Of a stretch of 16,209 nt of DNA, positions 7,663-15,628 are shown piece by piece. The notes under the pieces were generated by a model that ran no database searches, was not told where the DNA came from, and saw only the letters and a program-made list of their open reading frames with translations. The stretch comes from Gammaproteobacteria bacterium. GTDB taxonomy: Bacteria > Pseudomonadota > Gammaproteobacteria > Granulosicoccales > Granulosicoccaceae. The stretch covers positions 1-16,209 of the forward strand of contig JAHQVR010000353.1 of assembly GCA_019634245.1 (NCBI GenBank), given 5' to 3'. Made by a program: the position numbers and the translations under genes. Every line of letters starts with the position of its first letter. Position 1 is the stretch's first letter.

Positions 7663-8487
7663 CTATTCGCCTAAATACACACGGCGAACTTCTTCGTCGT
7701 TTTGAATGTCATCCATACTGCCCTCTGCCAACACCGATCCTTGATGCAGTACAGTAACTCTCTTGGCTATCGAACGTATAAATTCCATGTCATGCTCTAC
7801 CACGATGACCGTGTGTTTACCGGCAAGACTGACAAGAAGCTCCCCGGTTTTTTCCATTTCCTGATGAGTCATACCGGCGACAGGCTCATCCACCAATAAC
7901 AACAATGGTTCTTGCATTAGCAGCATGCCGATTTCCAACCACTGCTTCTGTCCATGTGACAAAATGCCAGCCCGCTTATCTAGGAATTCTGATAGACCCA
8001 CCGTAGCGGCCACTTCTTCTATCTGGTCGAGTTGGGCCGAGTTAAGCTTGCAACGAACCGTATACAAAACCGATTTCTTATCCGCCATGGACAGTTCAAG
8101 ATTTTCAAATACACTTAGCTGTTCAAACACGGTTGGTTTCTGAAATTTTCGACCTATACCGATACGGGCGATTTCAGATTCGTTTAGATCCAGTAGATCA
8201 ATGTTCTCACCAAATATAACTTTTCCCGTGTCCGGAGATGTTTTTCCAGTAATGATATCGAGCATCGTTGTTTTACCCGCACCGTTAGCGCCGATTAAAC
8301 AACGTAGTTCGCCATTATTGACGTAAAAATTTAAACGATTGATGGCTTTGAATCCATCAAACGCAACGCTTACGTCTTCCATATACAGCAAAGTGCCGTA
8401 ATCCGGATTTAACAATTCACTGGCGTTGGGAATAAGGAAATCAAATACCTTATCTCGTCGCAACAAGCCTCTTTTACTCGCCAACAT
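7663..8487 (-). CDS. urtD: Urea ABC transporter ATP-binding protein UrtD
   Basis: UrtD (274 aa) pairs with UrtE to energise urea import. It is LivG-like: Walker A G-A-N-G-A-G-K-T-T at 66-74, the signature variant L-S-H-G-Q at 176-180 (typical of UrtD), Walker B L-L-V-D-E-P near 197-202, and switch E-H-D at 231-233. About 35 residues precede the ABC fold. The open frame reaches up to 8574, but those extra 29 residues overlap urtC out of frame and look non-native. The ATG at 8487 shares one base with the urtC stop (TGATG), a classic coupling arrangement, and is preferred. Confidence 0.95.
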   Translation of the reverse strand: MLASKRGLLRRDKVFDFLIPNASELLNPDYGTLLYMEDVSVAFDGFKAINRLNFYVNNGELRCLIGANGAGKTTMLDIITGKTSPDTGKVIFGENIDLLDLNESEIARIGIGRKFQKPTVFEQLSVFENLELSMADKKSVLYTVRCKLNSAQLDQIEEVAATVGLSEFLDKRAGILSHGQKQWLEIGMLLMQEPLLLLVDEPVAGMTHQEMEKTGELLVSLAGKHTVIVVEHDMEFIRSIAKRVTVLHQGSVLAEGSMDDIQNDEEVRRVYLGE

Positions 8488-9566
8488 CACGTTTTCTTCT
8501 GCCAAATGCCCGTTATGCCACGCGGTAAAAATAACGTGGACAAAACAAACAAAGCACCCAGAGCAAAGATCCAATATTCGGGTAGCGCAACCGTAAACCA
8601 GCTCTTAGCATAGTTCACCAATATCGCGCCGATAATAGGTCCGTAGAGAGTACCCCGACCGCCAATCGCAACCCAGACAACAATTTCTATCGACCCTAGC
8701 GGTGCCATTTCTCTGGGGTTGATGATGCCGGCCTGAGGTACATACAACGCTCCGGCAATGCCGGCCAGCACAGCCGAAAACGTAAATAGCCAAAGTTTGT
8801 AGCTGTCGACATTAAATCCTAAGAAGCGTGTGCGAGATTCCGCGTCGCGTATTGCTTGAGCGACGCGCCCAGCACGAGAATTCATTAAACGCAAACACAC
8901 CAAATAACTCAACAACAAGGCAACTCCTGAAGCGATAAACAAACCATTGCGGGTAACCTGACTTTGCAAAGAAAATCCTAGGATATCTTTAAAATCTGTT
9001 AGACCGTTGTTACCACCAAAACCCATTTCATTTCGGTAAAACGCGAGCATCAGCGCAAAGGTCATCGCTTGCGTAATTATGGATAAATACACACCGTTTA
9101 CACGGCTACGAAACGCAAACCAACCAAATACGAAGGCAAGTAACCCAGGTGCACAAACAATGGCAATCAAAGCAATAGGAAAATGGTCCATACCCATCCA
9201 GAACCAGGGTAACTCCTGCCAATTTAGAAACACCATGAAATCCGGCAAAATCGGATTGCCATATACACCCCGATCGCCAATTTGCCGCATCAAATACATG
9301 CCCATGGCATAGCCACCCAACGCGAAAAACGCTCCATGCCCCAAGCTCAATATACCCAGATAACCCCAGACTAAATCTACCGATAACGCTAACAACGCAA
9401 AACACAGGTATTTGCCTATTAGCGTGACGTTATAGGTTCCAATATGAAGCGGGTGTTGATCAGTGAACAATAAATTCGACACTGGTACGGCGATTATCAA
9501 TATGACAAGCGCACAGATCATGAGCCGATCGAACATCCGCAGCGCTGGTTGCGAATAATTCATCAT
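8487..9566 (-). CDS. urtC: Urea ABC transporter permease UrtC
   Basis: UrtC (359 aa) is one of the two inner-membrane permeases of the urea importer, related to LivM. Multiple hydrophobic helices are evident, starting near residues 15-33 and 50-68, with the family motif S-L-G-H-G-A-F-F-A-L-G-G-Y near 74-86 and the cytoplasmic coupling segment A-I-R-D-A-E-S-R (EAA-like) in the second half. The ATG directly abuts the urtB stop (TAA then ATG ATG), and the second ATG is an equally possible start. The 3' end overlaps urtD by one base. Confidence 0.96.
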   Translation of the reverse strand: MMNYSQPALRMFDRLMICALVILIIAVPVSNLLFTDQHPLHIGTYNVTLIGKYLCFALLALSVDLVWGYLGILSLGHGAFFALGGYAMGMYLMRQIGDRGVYGNPILPDFMVFLNWQELPWFWMGMDHFPIALIAIVCAPGLLAFVFGWFAFRSRVNGVYLSIITQAMTFALMLAFYRNEMGFGGNNGLTDFKDILGFSLQSQVTRNGLFIASGVALLLSYLVCLRLMNSRAGRVAQAIRDAESRTRFLGFNVDSYKLWLFTFSAVLAGIAGALYVPQAGIINPREMAPLGSIEIVVWVAIGGRGTLYGPIIGAILVNYAKSWFTVALPEYWIFALGALFVLSTLFLPRGITGIWQKKT

Positions 9567-11222
9567 TTATGCATCCACCGATCTGCCACGTTGCGGAAAT
9601 AAACCTCGGGGACGTTTTTGAATAAACAATATGATAAATACGAGCAGGACAATCTTCGCCAACACGGCCCCTGCCCAGGGCTCCAAGAGTTTATTGCCGA
9701 TACCCAGCGACATACCGGCCACCAGCGTTCCCCAAAGGTTACCTACGCCGCCGAACACCACCACCATAAAAGAATCAATAATGTAATTCTGACCCAGGTT
9801 GGGTCCGACATTACCGAGCTGACTCAAAGCGACGCCGGCCATTCCAGCTATGCCAGAGCCCAGACCAAACGTCAACGCATCTACCCGCGCAGAACGAATA
9901 CCCATAGCTCTGGCCATATCCCGATTCTGAGCGACCGCCCGCATCTGCAACCCAAAACCCGTGCGTGTAAATACAAACAACAACACAGCAAATACACAAA
10001 GGCAAAAGGCGATGATCACCATTCTGTTAAGTGTCAATGACAGTGCAGGGTTAACCATCCAAGATCCAGACATCCACGAAGGATTAATGACCGCTACATT
10101 TTGAGAAGATACAAACGTTCGAACCACTTGCTGCAAGATTAAGCTGATACCAAACGTTGCCAGCAGCGTTTCCAAAGGTCGTCCATACAAATGTTGGATC
10201 ACTGTACGCTCTATCAATATCCCAACCAGGCCGGACACTATAAAAGCCGCTGGCACAGCCACCAGCAATGAATAGTCAATCCAGTTTGGCATCATAAGCT
10301 GCACAAAATAGGTGGTATAAGCACCCAACATGATCAGCTCACCATGGGCCATGTTAATGACGCCCATCACACCAAAGGTTATGGCGAGCCCAATGGCCGC
10401 AATAACCAATACTGATCCGAGGCTAAGCCCAAAAAAAACAGTTTCGGCCCGGGTATACCAAACTTTCATGGCCTCTGCTTTCGTCAATAGCGCTTTGGCC
10501 CTAACAGCCATTTCTGGATTGTCTGAGTCAGTAGAGAGTTTTCGCAACGCATTGATTGCATTGTTATCAAGGTTACCATCGACCACCTTGAGCGCCGCGG
10601 TTTGTCGCTCAGGATTATCTGAATCTAAATCGTGAACCGCGATCAGCAATGTAAACGCTTCCGCAACAGAAGGGTCCGTTTCGGTTTGCTTTAAGGCACG
10701 AATTCTTTCAACCGTGGATTCGTCCGCTTTGCCCATCAACGCGTTAACTGCGTCTAATCGTTGTTCGGGGTCTGGGTTTTCCAACGCTAACGACCCTATC
10801 AGGGACCGTAGATGAGTGCGGATAGCGTTATCAACTCTAAATTTTCTTATGGCCCGTTTTTTCTCCACACCCAAGTCCGATCCATCGACCGCACTAGTAA
10901 GTACATATTCTTTACCGGACTTCTCTGCAATGACGGCATCACCAGTGCTTTTAAGAACATACATTTCACCGTCAAGAATGCTCTGAAGCCAAAGTGATTT
11001 TCTACTGGCATCCGATTGAGCCAGGGTGTTGAGAGCTTCAATACGAATCTCTTTGGACTTGTGGGTTAATTCAGGGACCAACGTCTGAATCAACTCATTG
11101 TCATCCGCTAGCACACCACTGGAAAACAGCGGAAGAGCGCAGAGTAAAAATAGGCATGCTGTCAACCGACACCCGCCACAAACGCGCAATGTCGAAAGGC
11201 AACCTGATTTGATCACGGACAT
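9567..11222 (-). CDS. urtB: Urea ABC transporter permease UrtB with N-terminal periplasmic domain
   Basis: UrtB (551 aa from this start) is the LivH-like permease of the urea importer. A signal peptide (about 1-39, ending V-L-A) is followed by a hydrophilic helical region of about 215 residues (40-255). That region has several helical-repeat-like units with D-x-x-x-R-x-x-A-x-x-x-L spacing, suggestive of HEAT-type repeats. The membrane permease domain runs from about 260 to the end and contains G-V-M-G-V-I-N-M-A-H-G-E and G-G-V-G-N-L-W-G. UrtB proteins of many Proteobacteria share such an extension, absent from ordinary LivH. The frame extends to 11321, but that would add 33 residues encoded across a strong inverted repeat and place the signal peptide too far in; the ATG at 11222 fits better, though its ribosome site is weak. 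Confidence 0.93.
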   Translation of the reverse strand: MSVIKSGCLSTLRVCGGCRLTACLFLLCALPLFSSGVLADDNELIQTLVPELTHKSKEIRIEALNTLAQSDASRKSLWLQSILDGEMYVLKSTGDAVIAEKSGKEYVLTSAVDGSDLGVEKKRAIRKFRVDNAIRTHLRSLIGSLALENPDPEQRLDAVNALMGKADESTVERIRALKQTETDPSVAEAFTLLIAVHDLDSDNPERQTAALKVVDGNLDNNAINALRKLSTDSDNPEMAVRAKALLTKAEAMKVWYTRAETVFFGLSLGSVLVIAAIGLAITFGVMGVINMAHGELIMLGAYTTYFVQLMMPNWIDYSLLVAVPAAFIVSGLVGILIERTVIQHLYGRPLETLLATFGISLILQQVVRTFVSSQNVAVINPSWMSGSWMVNPALSLTLNRMVIIAFCLCVFAVLLFVFTRTGFGLQMRAVAQNRDMARAMGIRSARVDALTFGLGSGIAGMAGVALSQLGNVGPNLGQNYIIDSFMVVVFGGVGNLWGTLVAGMSLGIGNKLLEPWAGAVLAKIVLLVFIILFIQKRPRGLFPQRGRSVDA

Positions 11223-11275
11223 GAAAGGCAACTTATAAAAGGATCTAGTAGAAAAATGTACTGTGTTTTTATAGG

Positions 11276-11312
11276 CCCAACGAGGTTCGCCACAGCTACG
11301 AACCCCGTTGGG
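11276..11312. repeat. Strong inverted repeat between urtA and urtB
   Basis: Arms CCCAACGAGGTTCG (11276-11289) and CGAACCCCGTTGGG (11299-11312) pair over 13 of 14 positions around a 9-nt loop. The hairpin forms in the intercistronic RNA after urtA, 54 nt before the urtB start. No U-tract follows in either direction, so it is more likely an mRNA stability or processing element than a full terminator. A smaller repeat (AGCAGG/CCTGCT, 11343-11363) lies between it and the urtA stop. Confidence 0.75.
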
Positions 11313-11342
11313 TATAAACATGCTAAATGCCCGTGGACATCA

Positions 11343-11363
11343 AGCAGGTACAAGCATCCTGCT
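11343..11363. repeat. Short inverted repeat just past the urtA stop
   Basis: AGCAGG at 11343-11348 and CCTGCT at 11358-11363 flank a 9-nt spacer, 5 nt beyond the urtA stop. It is only 6 bp and has no U-run, so alone it is weak; with the larger repeat next to it, it makes a two-hairpin spacer between urtA and urtB. Confidence 0.4.
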
Positions 11364-11367
11364 CAGG

Positions 11368-12666
11368 TTAGAGATTTTGTCCTGAACAAACCGCCGTGGT
11401 GACATTGAAGTTTCCACAAGACAGCGGTGGACGCCAATCGGAAATCAAGTCTTTGGAATCAGGTAGAAAATCAGACCAGGCATCACCAGCGACCAACCCG
11501 CTAGTTTCCCAGACAATTTCGAACTGACCATCATCTTGAATTTCACCGATAAGCACAGGCTTAGTGATGTGATGGTTGGGCATCATCGCAGATATTCCAC
11601 CGGAGAGATTAGGCACTGCTACGCCAATGATGGCTTCCTGTACGGCTTCAGAATCAGTAGAACCGGCTTTCTCAACCGCTTTCACCCACATATTAAAGCC
11701 AATGTAATGAGCTTCCATGGGATCGTTAGTGACGCGATCTTCATCCTCAATAAACTCCAGCCAGGCATCAATGAACTGATCATTTTCGTCACTTTCGACA
11801 CTCATGAAGTAATTCCAAGCAGCCAAATGTCCCACTAACGGACCGGTGTCGAAGCCAGAGAGTTCCTCTTCTCCAACCGAAAATGCTATGACCGGAATGT
11901 CCTCTGCGGAGACACCTTGGTTAGCCAGCTCTTTGTAGAAAGGCACATTGGCATCGCCATTGACTGTGGAGACCACAGCTGTCTTTTTTCCTGCACTTCC
12001 AAATTGCTTAATTTCAGAAACGATACTCTGCCAATCACTATGACCAAAGGGTGTGTAGTTGATCATTATGTCGTCTGGGGCAACCCCTTTGCCCAGTAGG
12101 TATGCTTCTAAAATCTTGTTGGTGGTTCGAGGGTATACATAGTCAGTTCCAGCCAATACCCATCGCTCTGCGCCGATTTCGTCCATCAGATAATCCACAG
12201 CTGGAATAGCCTGTTGGTTCGGAGCAGCACCGGTGTAAAAAACATTCTTTGAAGACTCTTCACCTTCATATTGAACTGGATAGAAGAACAAACCATTGAG
12301 CTCTTCAATGACAGGTAATACCGATTTGCGTGAGACCGAAGTCCATGAACCGAAAATAGCATCCACCTCTTCTTTTTCGATGAGCTCGCGAGCTTTCTCT
12401 GCAAACAATGGCCAATCGGAAGCTGGGTCAACGACCACGGCCTCAAGCTCCTTACCCAGAAGGCCACCTTTGGCATTCTGTGATTCGATGAGCATCAACA
12501 TAGTGTCTTTAAGTGTGGTTTCACTGATGGCCATGGTGCCTGACAGCGAGTGCAGCACACCGACCTTAATGGTATCTGCCGCAAAAGATGAATGAACCGG
12601 TGCAAAGGATGCCGTGGCTACGCCAAGAGCACCTAACAATGCACTTCTCTTGAAATTTTTAATCAC
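11368..12666 (-). CDS. urtA: Urea ABC transporter substrate-binding protein UrtA
   Basis: UrtA (432 aa) is the periplasmic urea-binding protein of the UrtABCDE importer. A signal peptide (about 1-29, with N-F-K-R before a hydrophobic core, ending S-S-F-A) precedes the conserved mature start D-T-I-K-V-G-V-L-H-S-L-S-G-T. UrtA-typical segments follow: G-S-W-T-S-V-S-R-K-S-V-L-P, F-F-Y-P-V-Q-Y-E-G, G-T-D-Y-V-Y-P-R-T-T-N, and S-V-x-E-E-E-L. A Cys pair lies in the last 20 residues. The frame permits TTG at 12669, but GTG at 12666 is chosen because GGGAG then sits 6 nt upstream instead of 3. It heads the urea-uptake genes, 227 nt after nasA and 145 nt before urtB, as expected for a highly expressed binding protein. 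Confidence 0.97.
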   Translation of the reverse strand: MIKNFKRSALLGALGVATASFAPVHSSFAADTIKVGVLHSLSGTMAISETTLKDTMLMLIESQNAKGGLLGKELEAVVVDPASDWPLFAEKARELIEKEEVDAIFGSWTSVSRKSVLPVIEELNGLFFYPVQYEGEESSKNVFYTGAAPNQQAIPAVDYLMDEIGAERWVLAGTDYVYPRTTNKILEAYLLGKGVAPDDIMINYTPFGHSDWQSIVSEIKQFGSAGKKTAVVSTVNGDANVPFYKELANQGVSAEDIPVIAFSVGEEELSGFDTGPLVGHLAAWNYFMSVESDENDQFIDAWLEFIEDEDRVTNDPMEAHYIGFNMWVKAVEKAGSTDSEAVQEAIIGVAVPNLSGGISAMMPNHHITKPVLIGEIQDDGQFEIVWETSGLVAGDAWSDFLPDSKDLISDWRPPLSCGNFNVTTAVCSGQNL

Positions 12667-12672
12667 CAATAT

Positions 12673-12677
12673 CTCCC
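12673..12677 (-). promoter_or_regulatory. Ribosome binding site that decides the urtA start
   Basis: GGGAG on the minus strand. Spacing is 6 nt to GTG at 12666 and only 3 nt to the in-frame TTG at 12669, so GTG is the better start. Confidence 0.7.
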
Positions 12678-12699
12678 GATATATTTTTAGATGAAGACA

Positions 12700-12731
12700 C
12701 GGGCCGCGGCTGTTTTGAGTCCGCTGGCCCG
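12700..12731. promoter_or_regulatory. GC-rich hairpin in the urtA leader
   Basis: On the plus strand CGGGCCGCGG (12700-12709) pairs with CCGC (12721-12724) and GGCCCG (12726-12731), a 10-bp stem with one bulged T at 12725 and an 11-nt loop. It stands out in an otherwise AT-rich leader and ends about 22 nt upstream of the urtA ribosome site. No U-tract follows in the urtA direction. It could stop or slow read-through from nasA, stabilise urtA mRNA, or act as a regulated leader; the sequence does not decide. Confidence 0.5.
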
Positions 12732-12809
12732 AGTGGACTAGTGAATAATGCGAAAAACTAGTTGGATCATCCTAAAAATATTCGTGCGGGCACAGATGCC
12801 CAATATGAA

Positions 12810-12826
12810 GGCAATAATTTTTCCCA
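12810..12826 (-). promoter_or_regulatory. Candidate sigma-54 (-24/-12) promoter for urtA
   Basis: Read on the minus strand, GG at 12824-12823 and GC at 12812-12811 have the 12-nt offset of -24/-12 promoters, and the -12 element is a full T-T-G-C. The -24 element is poor beyond the GG (G-G-A-A where G-G-C-A is expected). Transcription would start near 12799, leaving a leader of about 130 nt. Sigma-54 control of urea transport by NtrC is known in other bacteria; here it is inferred. No better sigma-70 promoter was found in the gap. Confidence 0.35.
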
Positions 12827-12827
12827 G

Positions 12828-12844
12828 CGCATCATCATGGTGCA
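12828..12844. promoter_or_regulatory. NtrC-like dyad upstream of urtA
   Basis: CGCATC, 5 nt, GGTGCA. The right half matches the NtrC half-site in full and the left half matches the expected TGCACY at 4 of 6 positions, with correct spacing. It lies immediately upstream of the candidate -24 element, unusually close for an NtrC enhancer, which lowers confidence. Confidence 0.22.
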
Positions 12845-12893
12845 GGCAGCCGTGCTGACAAGAACTGCGTCAACTTAGGGCTAGGAGACGCCT

Positions 12894-15620
12894 TTAGGCC
12901 ACAGCGACTGTTCTAGTTTCGTTAGACGACGATTCTAAGAGACGATAAATATCTGCTTGGCAGGACCCACACTGGGTACCGGCACCACAGGCAATACCCA
13001 CAGATTTCACTGATTTACAGCCATTTTCAATAGCGGTCCGAATCGTTTTACTCCCCACGCTCAAACAACTACACACAGTGGCTCCCGTATCCGGCTTATC
13101 TACAAGCCCGGCGCCTGAGATAACCGCAAATCGATCCAATTGAGAATCAAAAGAATGCGTTAAAAGAGTGCATGTTGCTTGACGCGAGAGGCTTACCGGC
13201 CCTGGTCCGAGAAAAACTGCTTTAGAAAGCTGGCATCCGTCGAACCAACAGGACCGAAAAATCGACTGCTGGGCATCATCGTAAGTTAAGAGTTCTGTTG
13301 ACGAAGCTTTACCAGACTCTGCCCAACGATGCTCTGTCTGCTCAACCATGGAGATCATGGTCAGTTCAGCAGACTGATGGGCGGCAAATTCTGTTTTCCA
13401 TCCTTGCTCGACCGGCGCTGAAGCCCAGTAGGCAAAGCTTAGGTCTTTGGGTTTCTCTTTAGTCAACATAAAGCCATAGCATCTGATCGCTACAGGCTTT
13501 AGATGAACCCGTTGATTCTTTAGAGCAGGCTGCCCAGACACTGGATCGGTGAGCGTATGTACCAGCGCATTAATTCGTGCATTCGATGCGTATCGATCAT
13601 TCCAATGCATGGGGATAAACACAGAACCCGAACGTATTCGATCTGATTTCAACAGTCGCAATCGGATGCACCCTGACTCACTCTCTACATCCACCAAAAC
13701 AGCATCTTGCAAACCCAGAATATCAGCATCTCTTACATTTATTTCAACAAATGGTTCGCCAATGTGAGAGGTCAATCGCGCACTAAAACCGGTTCTGGTC
13801 ATGGTATGCCACTGATCCCGTATCCTTCCGGTATTGCAAATAAAGGAAGTGGCTTCTGAGCGAGCGTTGAGTTTTTTTTCAGTTACGCCCAAATCTGATG
13901 GTTGAACGGAAATAAATCGAGCTTTGCGATTGTCTGTGTAAAATTCACCTTCAGAGAAAAACCGAATGGGTGACGTAGAATCCTGCAAAGTGAGCTTCGG
14001 CCACTGAAAGGGTTGCAAATCGTTGTATTGTGCTTTATTGATGTCGGCAAATGCACCGATGTTAAAATCCCGTGTACCCTTATTTTCATAGCACGATAGC
14101 CCCGCGAATTCCTTAAAAATCTCACTGGCGTGTTGATAGTCAAAGGCGGATTCGTAGCCCATCTTTTTCGCTACTTGACTCACAGCCCACCAGTCAGAGC
14201 GTGCCAGTACAGGCGATTTCCTAAACGCCCGCTGTCTGGAGATTCTTCTCTCACTGTTCGTAACGGTACCGTTTTTCTCCGACCAGGCACGCGCTGGTAG
14301 CAACATATTGGCGTAGGTGGCGGTATCAGTCTGGTCGGTTACGTCTGACACTATGACCAACGGGCATCGAGTGAGAGCTTCCGCAATAGAATCAGCACCA
14401 GGCATACTATCCACAGGATTCGTGGCCATAATCCATAGTGCTTTTATCTGACCGTCTGCAACAGCATTGAACATATCAACCGCTTTCAAGCCAGGTTTTT
14501 CGGCCATACTAGGCGATTGCCAATAGCGTTGTACCAACGATCGGTGTTCTGGGTTTTCCAAATCCATATGGCAAGTCAGCATATTCGCCAACCCGCCCAC
14601 TTCACGTCCACCCATGGCGTTCGGCTGACCGGTAATAGAAAAAGGGCCGCAGCCTGGTTTACCTATACGCCCCGTGACTAAATGTGTATTGATAATGCTA
14701 TTGACAGTGTCGGTTCCGCGATGTGATTGATTCACGCCTTGGCTATATACCGTGACCACTTTTTCAGTTCGCAGAAACTGATCGTAAAAGCGAACAATCT
14801 GTGCCTCAGGAAGGCCAGTAGCTTCAGCCACGGTAGCCACACTCCAGGCTTGCACCGCCTCAGCAGCAGCATCAAAATTTTGGGTGTTCGCATCAATCCA
14901 TTCATGATCCACAGCATCCTGTTGAATCAGATAGGCCAGCAATCCGGAGAACAAGGCAAGGTCAGATTCACCTCCCGGCGCTATCGCAAGATGCTCATCA
15001 GCAAGCTCCGCTGTTGCGGTTCTGCGCGGATCGATAACCACCGTTTTCATTTTCGGTCTATCGCGCTTGGCCTTTTCGATGCGTTGGAACAACACCGGAT
15101 GGCACCAAGCCAGATTAGACCCCACGAGTATTACAAGATCGGCTGACTCTAAATCCTCATAGCAACCTGGGACCGTATCACTACCAAAGGCTCGCTTGTG
15201 ACCGGCGACACTTGAGGCCATACACAGACGCGAATTGGTATCGATATTGGCAGTACCGATAAAGCCTTTTATAAACTTATTTACAACGTAGTAGTCTTCG
15301 GTGAGCAACTGTCCTGAGACGTAAAATGCAATAGCTTCAGGACCATACTGTTCAATCACTTCCGAAAAACGGTTGGCAATGAGTGTGGTAGCAAAACTCC
15401 AGGAGACCTTTTTACCTTCATATCTAGGGGAAAGTAGGCGCTGCGTATCTTCTAACGTGTCCGCTAACGCGTAGCCTTTAGAACACAGTTTGCCAAAATT
15501 AGCCGGATGATCTGGGTCGCCAGAAATTTTAACTTGATCATTCTCGTGTGTAGCGTGTACACCGCACCCTACCCCACAATAAGGGCAGGTGGTGGAGACA
15601 GAGTTACTGCAGGCAGACAT
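12894..15620 (-). CDS. nasA: Assimilatory nitrate reductase catalytic subunit NasA
   Basis: NasA (908 aa) is a cytoplasmic Mo-bis-MGD enzyme reducing nitrate to nitrite. The N-terminal [4Fe-4S] ligands are C12, C15, C19 and C46; C133 in N-S-R-L-C-M is the expected Mo ligand. The molybdopterin oxidoreductase domain continues through N-Q-S-H-R-G-T-D and G-Q-P-N-A-M-G-G-R-E, and the dinucleotide-binding domain includes N-T-G-R-I-R-D-Q-W-H. The C-terminus bears a BFD-like [2Fe-2S] domain with C850, C852, C884 and C887, as in Klebsiella NasA, which probably receives electrons from a reductase partner; no nasB-like gene is in the window. The frame opens 12 codons earlier at 15656, but the ATG at 15620 gives the normal NasA N-terminus and avoids a 28-nt overlap with nirD. 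It starts 8 nt after nirD, so one operon is likely. Confidence 0.97.
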   Translation of the reverse strand: MSACSNSVSTTCPYCGVGCGVHATHENDQVKISGDPDHPANFGKLCSKGYALADTLEDTQRLLSPRYEGKKVSWSFATTLIANRFSEVIEQYGPEAIAFYVSGQLLTEDYYVVNKFIKGFIGTANIDTNSRLCMASSVAGHKRAFGSDTVPGCYEDLESADLVILVGSNLAWCHPVLFQRIEKAKRDRPKMKTVVIDPRRTATAELADEHLAIAPGGESDLALFSGLLAYLIQQDAVDHEWIDANTQNFDAAAEAVQAWSVATVAEATGLPEAQIVRFYDQFLRTEKVVTVYSQGVNQSHRGTDTVNSIINTHLVTGRIGKPGCGPFSITGQPNAMGGREVGGLANMLTCHMDLENPEHRSLVQRYWQSPSMAEKPGLKAVDMFNAVADGQIKALWIMATNPVDSMPGADSIAEALTRCPLVIVSDVTDQTDTATYANMLLPARAWSEKNGTVTNSERRISRQRAFRKSPVLARSDWWAVSQVAKKMGYESAFDYQHASEIFKEFAGLSCYENKGTRDFNIGAFADINKAQYNDLQPFQWPKLTLQDSTSPIRFFSEGEFYTDNRKARFISVQPSDLGVTEKKLNARSEATSFICNTGRIRDQWHTMTRTGFSARLTSHIGEPFVEINVRDADILGLQDAVLVDVESESGCIRLRLLKSDRIRSGSVFIPMHWNDRYASNARINALVHTLTDPVSGQPALKNQRVHLKPVAIRCYGFMLTKEKPKDLSFAYWASAPVEQGWKTEFAAHQSAELTMISMVEQTEHRWAESGKASSTELLTYDDAQQSIFRSCWFDGCQLSKAVFLGPGPVSLSRQATCTLLTHSFDSQLDRFAVISGAGLVDKPDTGATVCSCLSVGSKTIRTAIENGCKSVKSVGIACGAGTQCGSCQADIYRLLESSSNETRTVAVA

Positions 15621-15628
15621 GGCAACGG

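Noticed and set aside
8488..8574. Longer start for urtD, adding 29 residues
   Set aside because: It overlaps the urtC 3' end out of frame. The TGATG junction and UrtD family length favour 8487.
9618..10040. A 140-codon plus-strand frame opposite urtB
   Set aside because: It lies wholly inside the well-conserved permease gene, is rich in His, Gln and Lys in a way typical of antisense frames, and has no ribosome site or recognisable domain.
11223..11321. Longer start for urtB, adding 33 residues
   Set aside because: It would translate through the strong inverted repeat and push the signal peptide to residues 50-72.
12788..12801. ANTAR/NasR-type attenuator hairpin with a six-base loop before urtA
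   Set aside because: If the stem is read as GGGC/GCCC a hexaloop appears, but its fourth base is not the G expected in ANTAR target loops and no paired second hairpin with such a loop was found.
14727..15146. A 139-codon plus-strand frame opposite nasA
   Set aside because: It is antisense to conserved nasA codons and has no family features.
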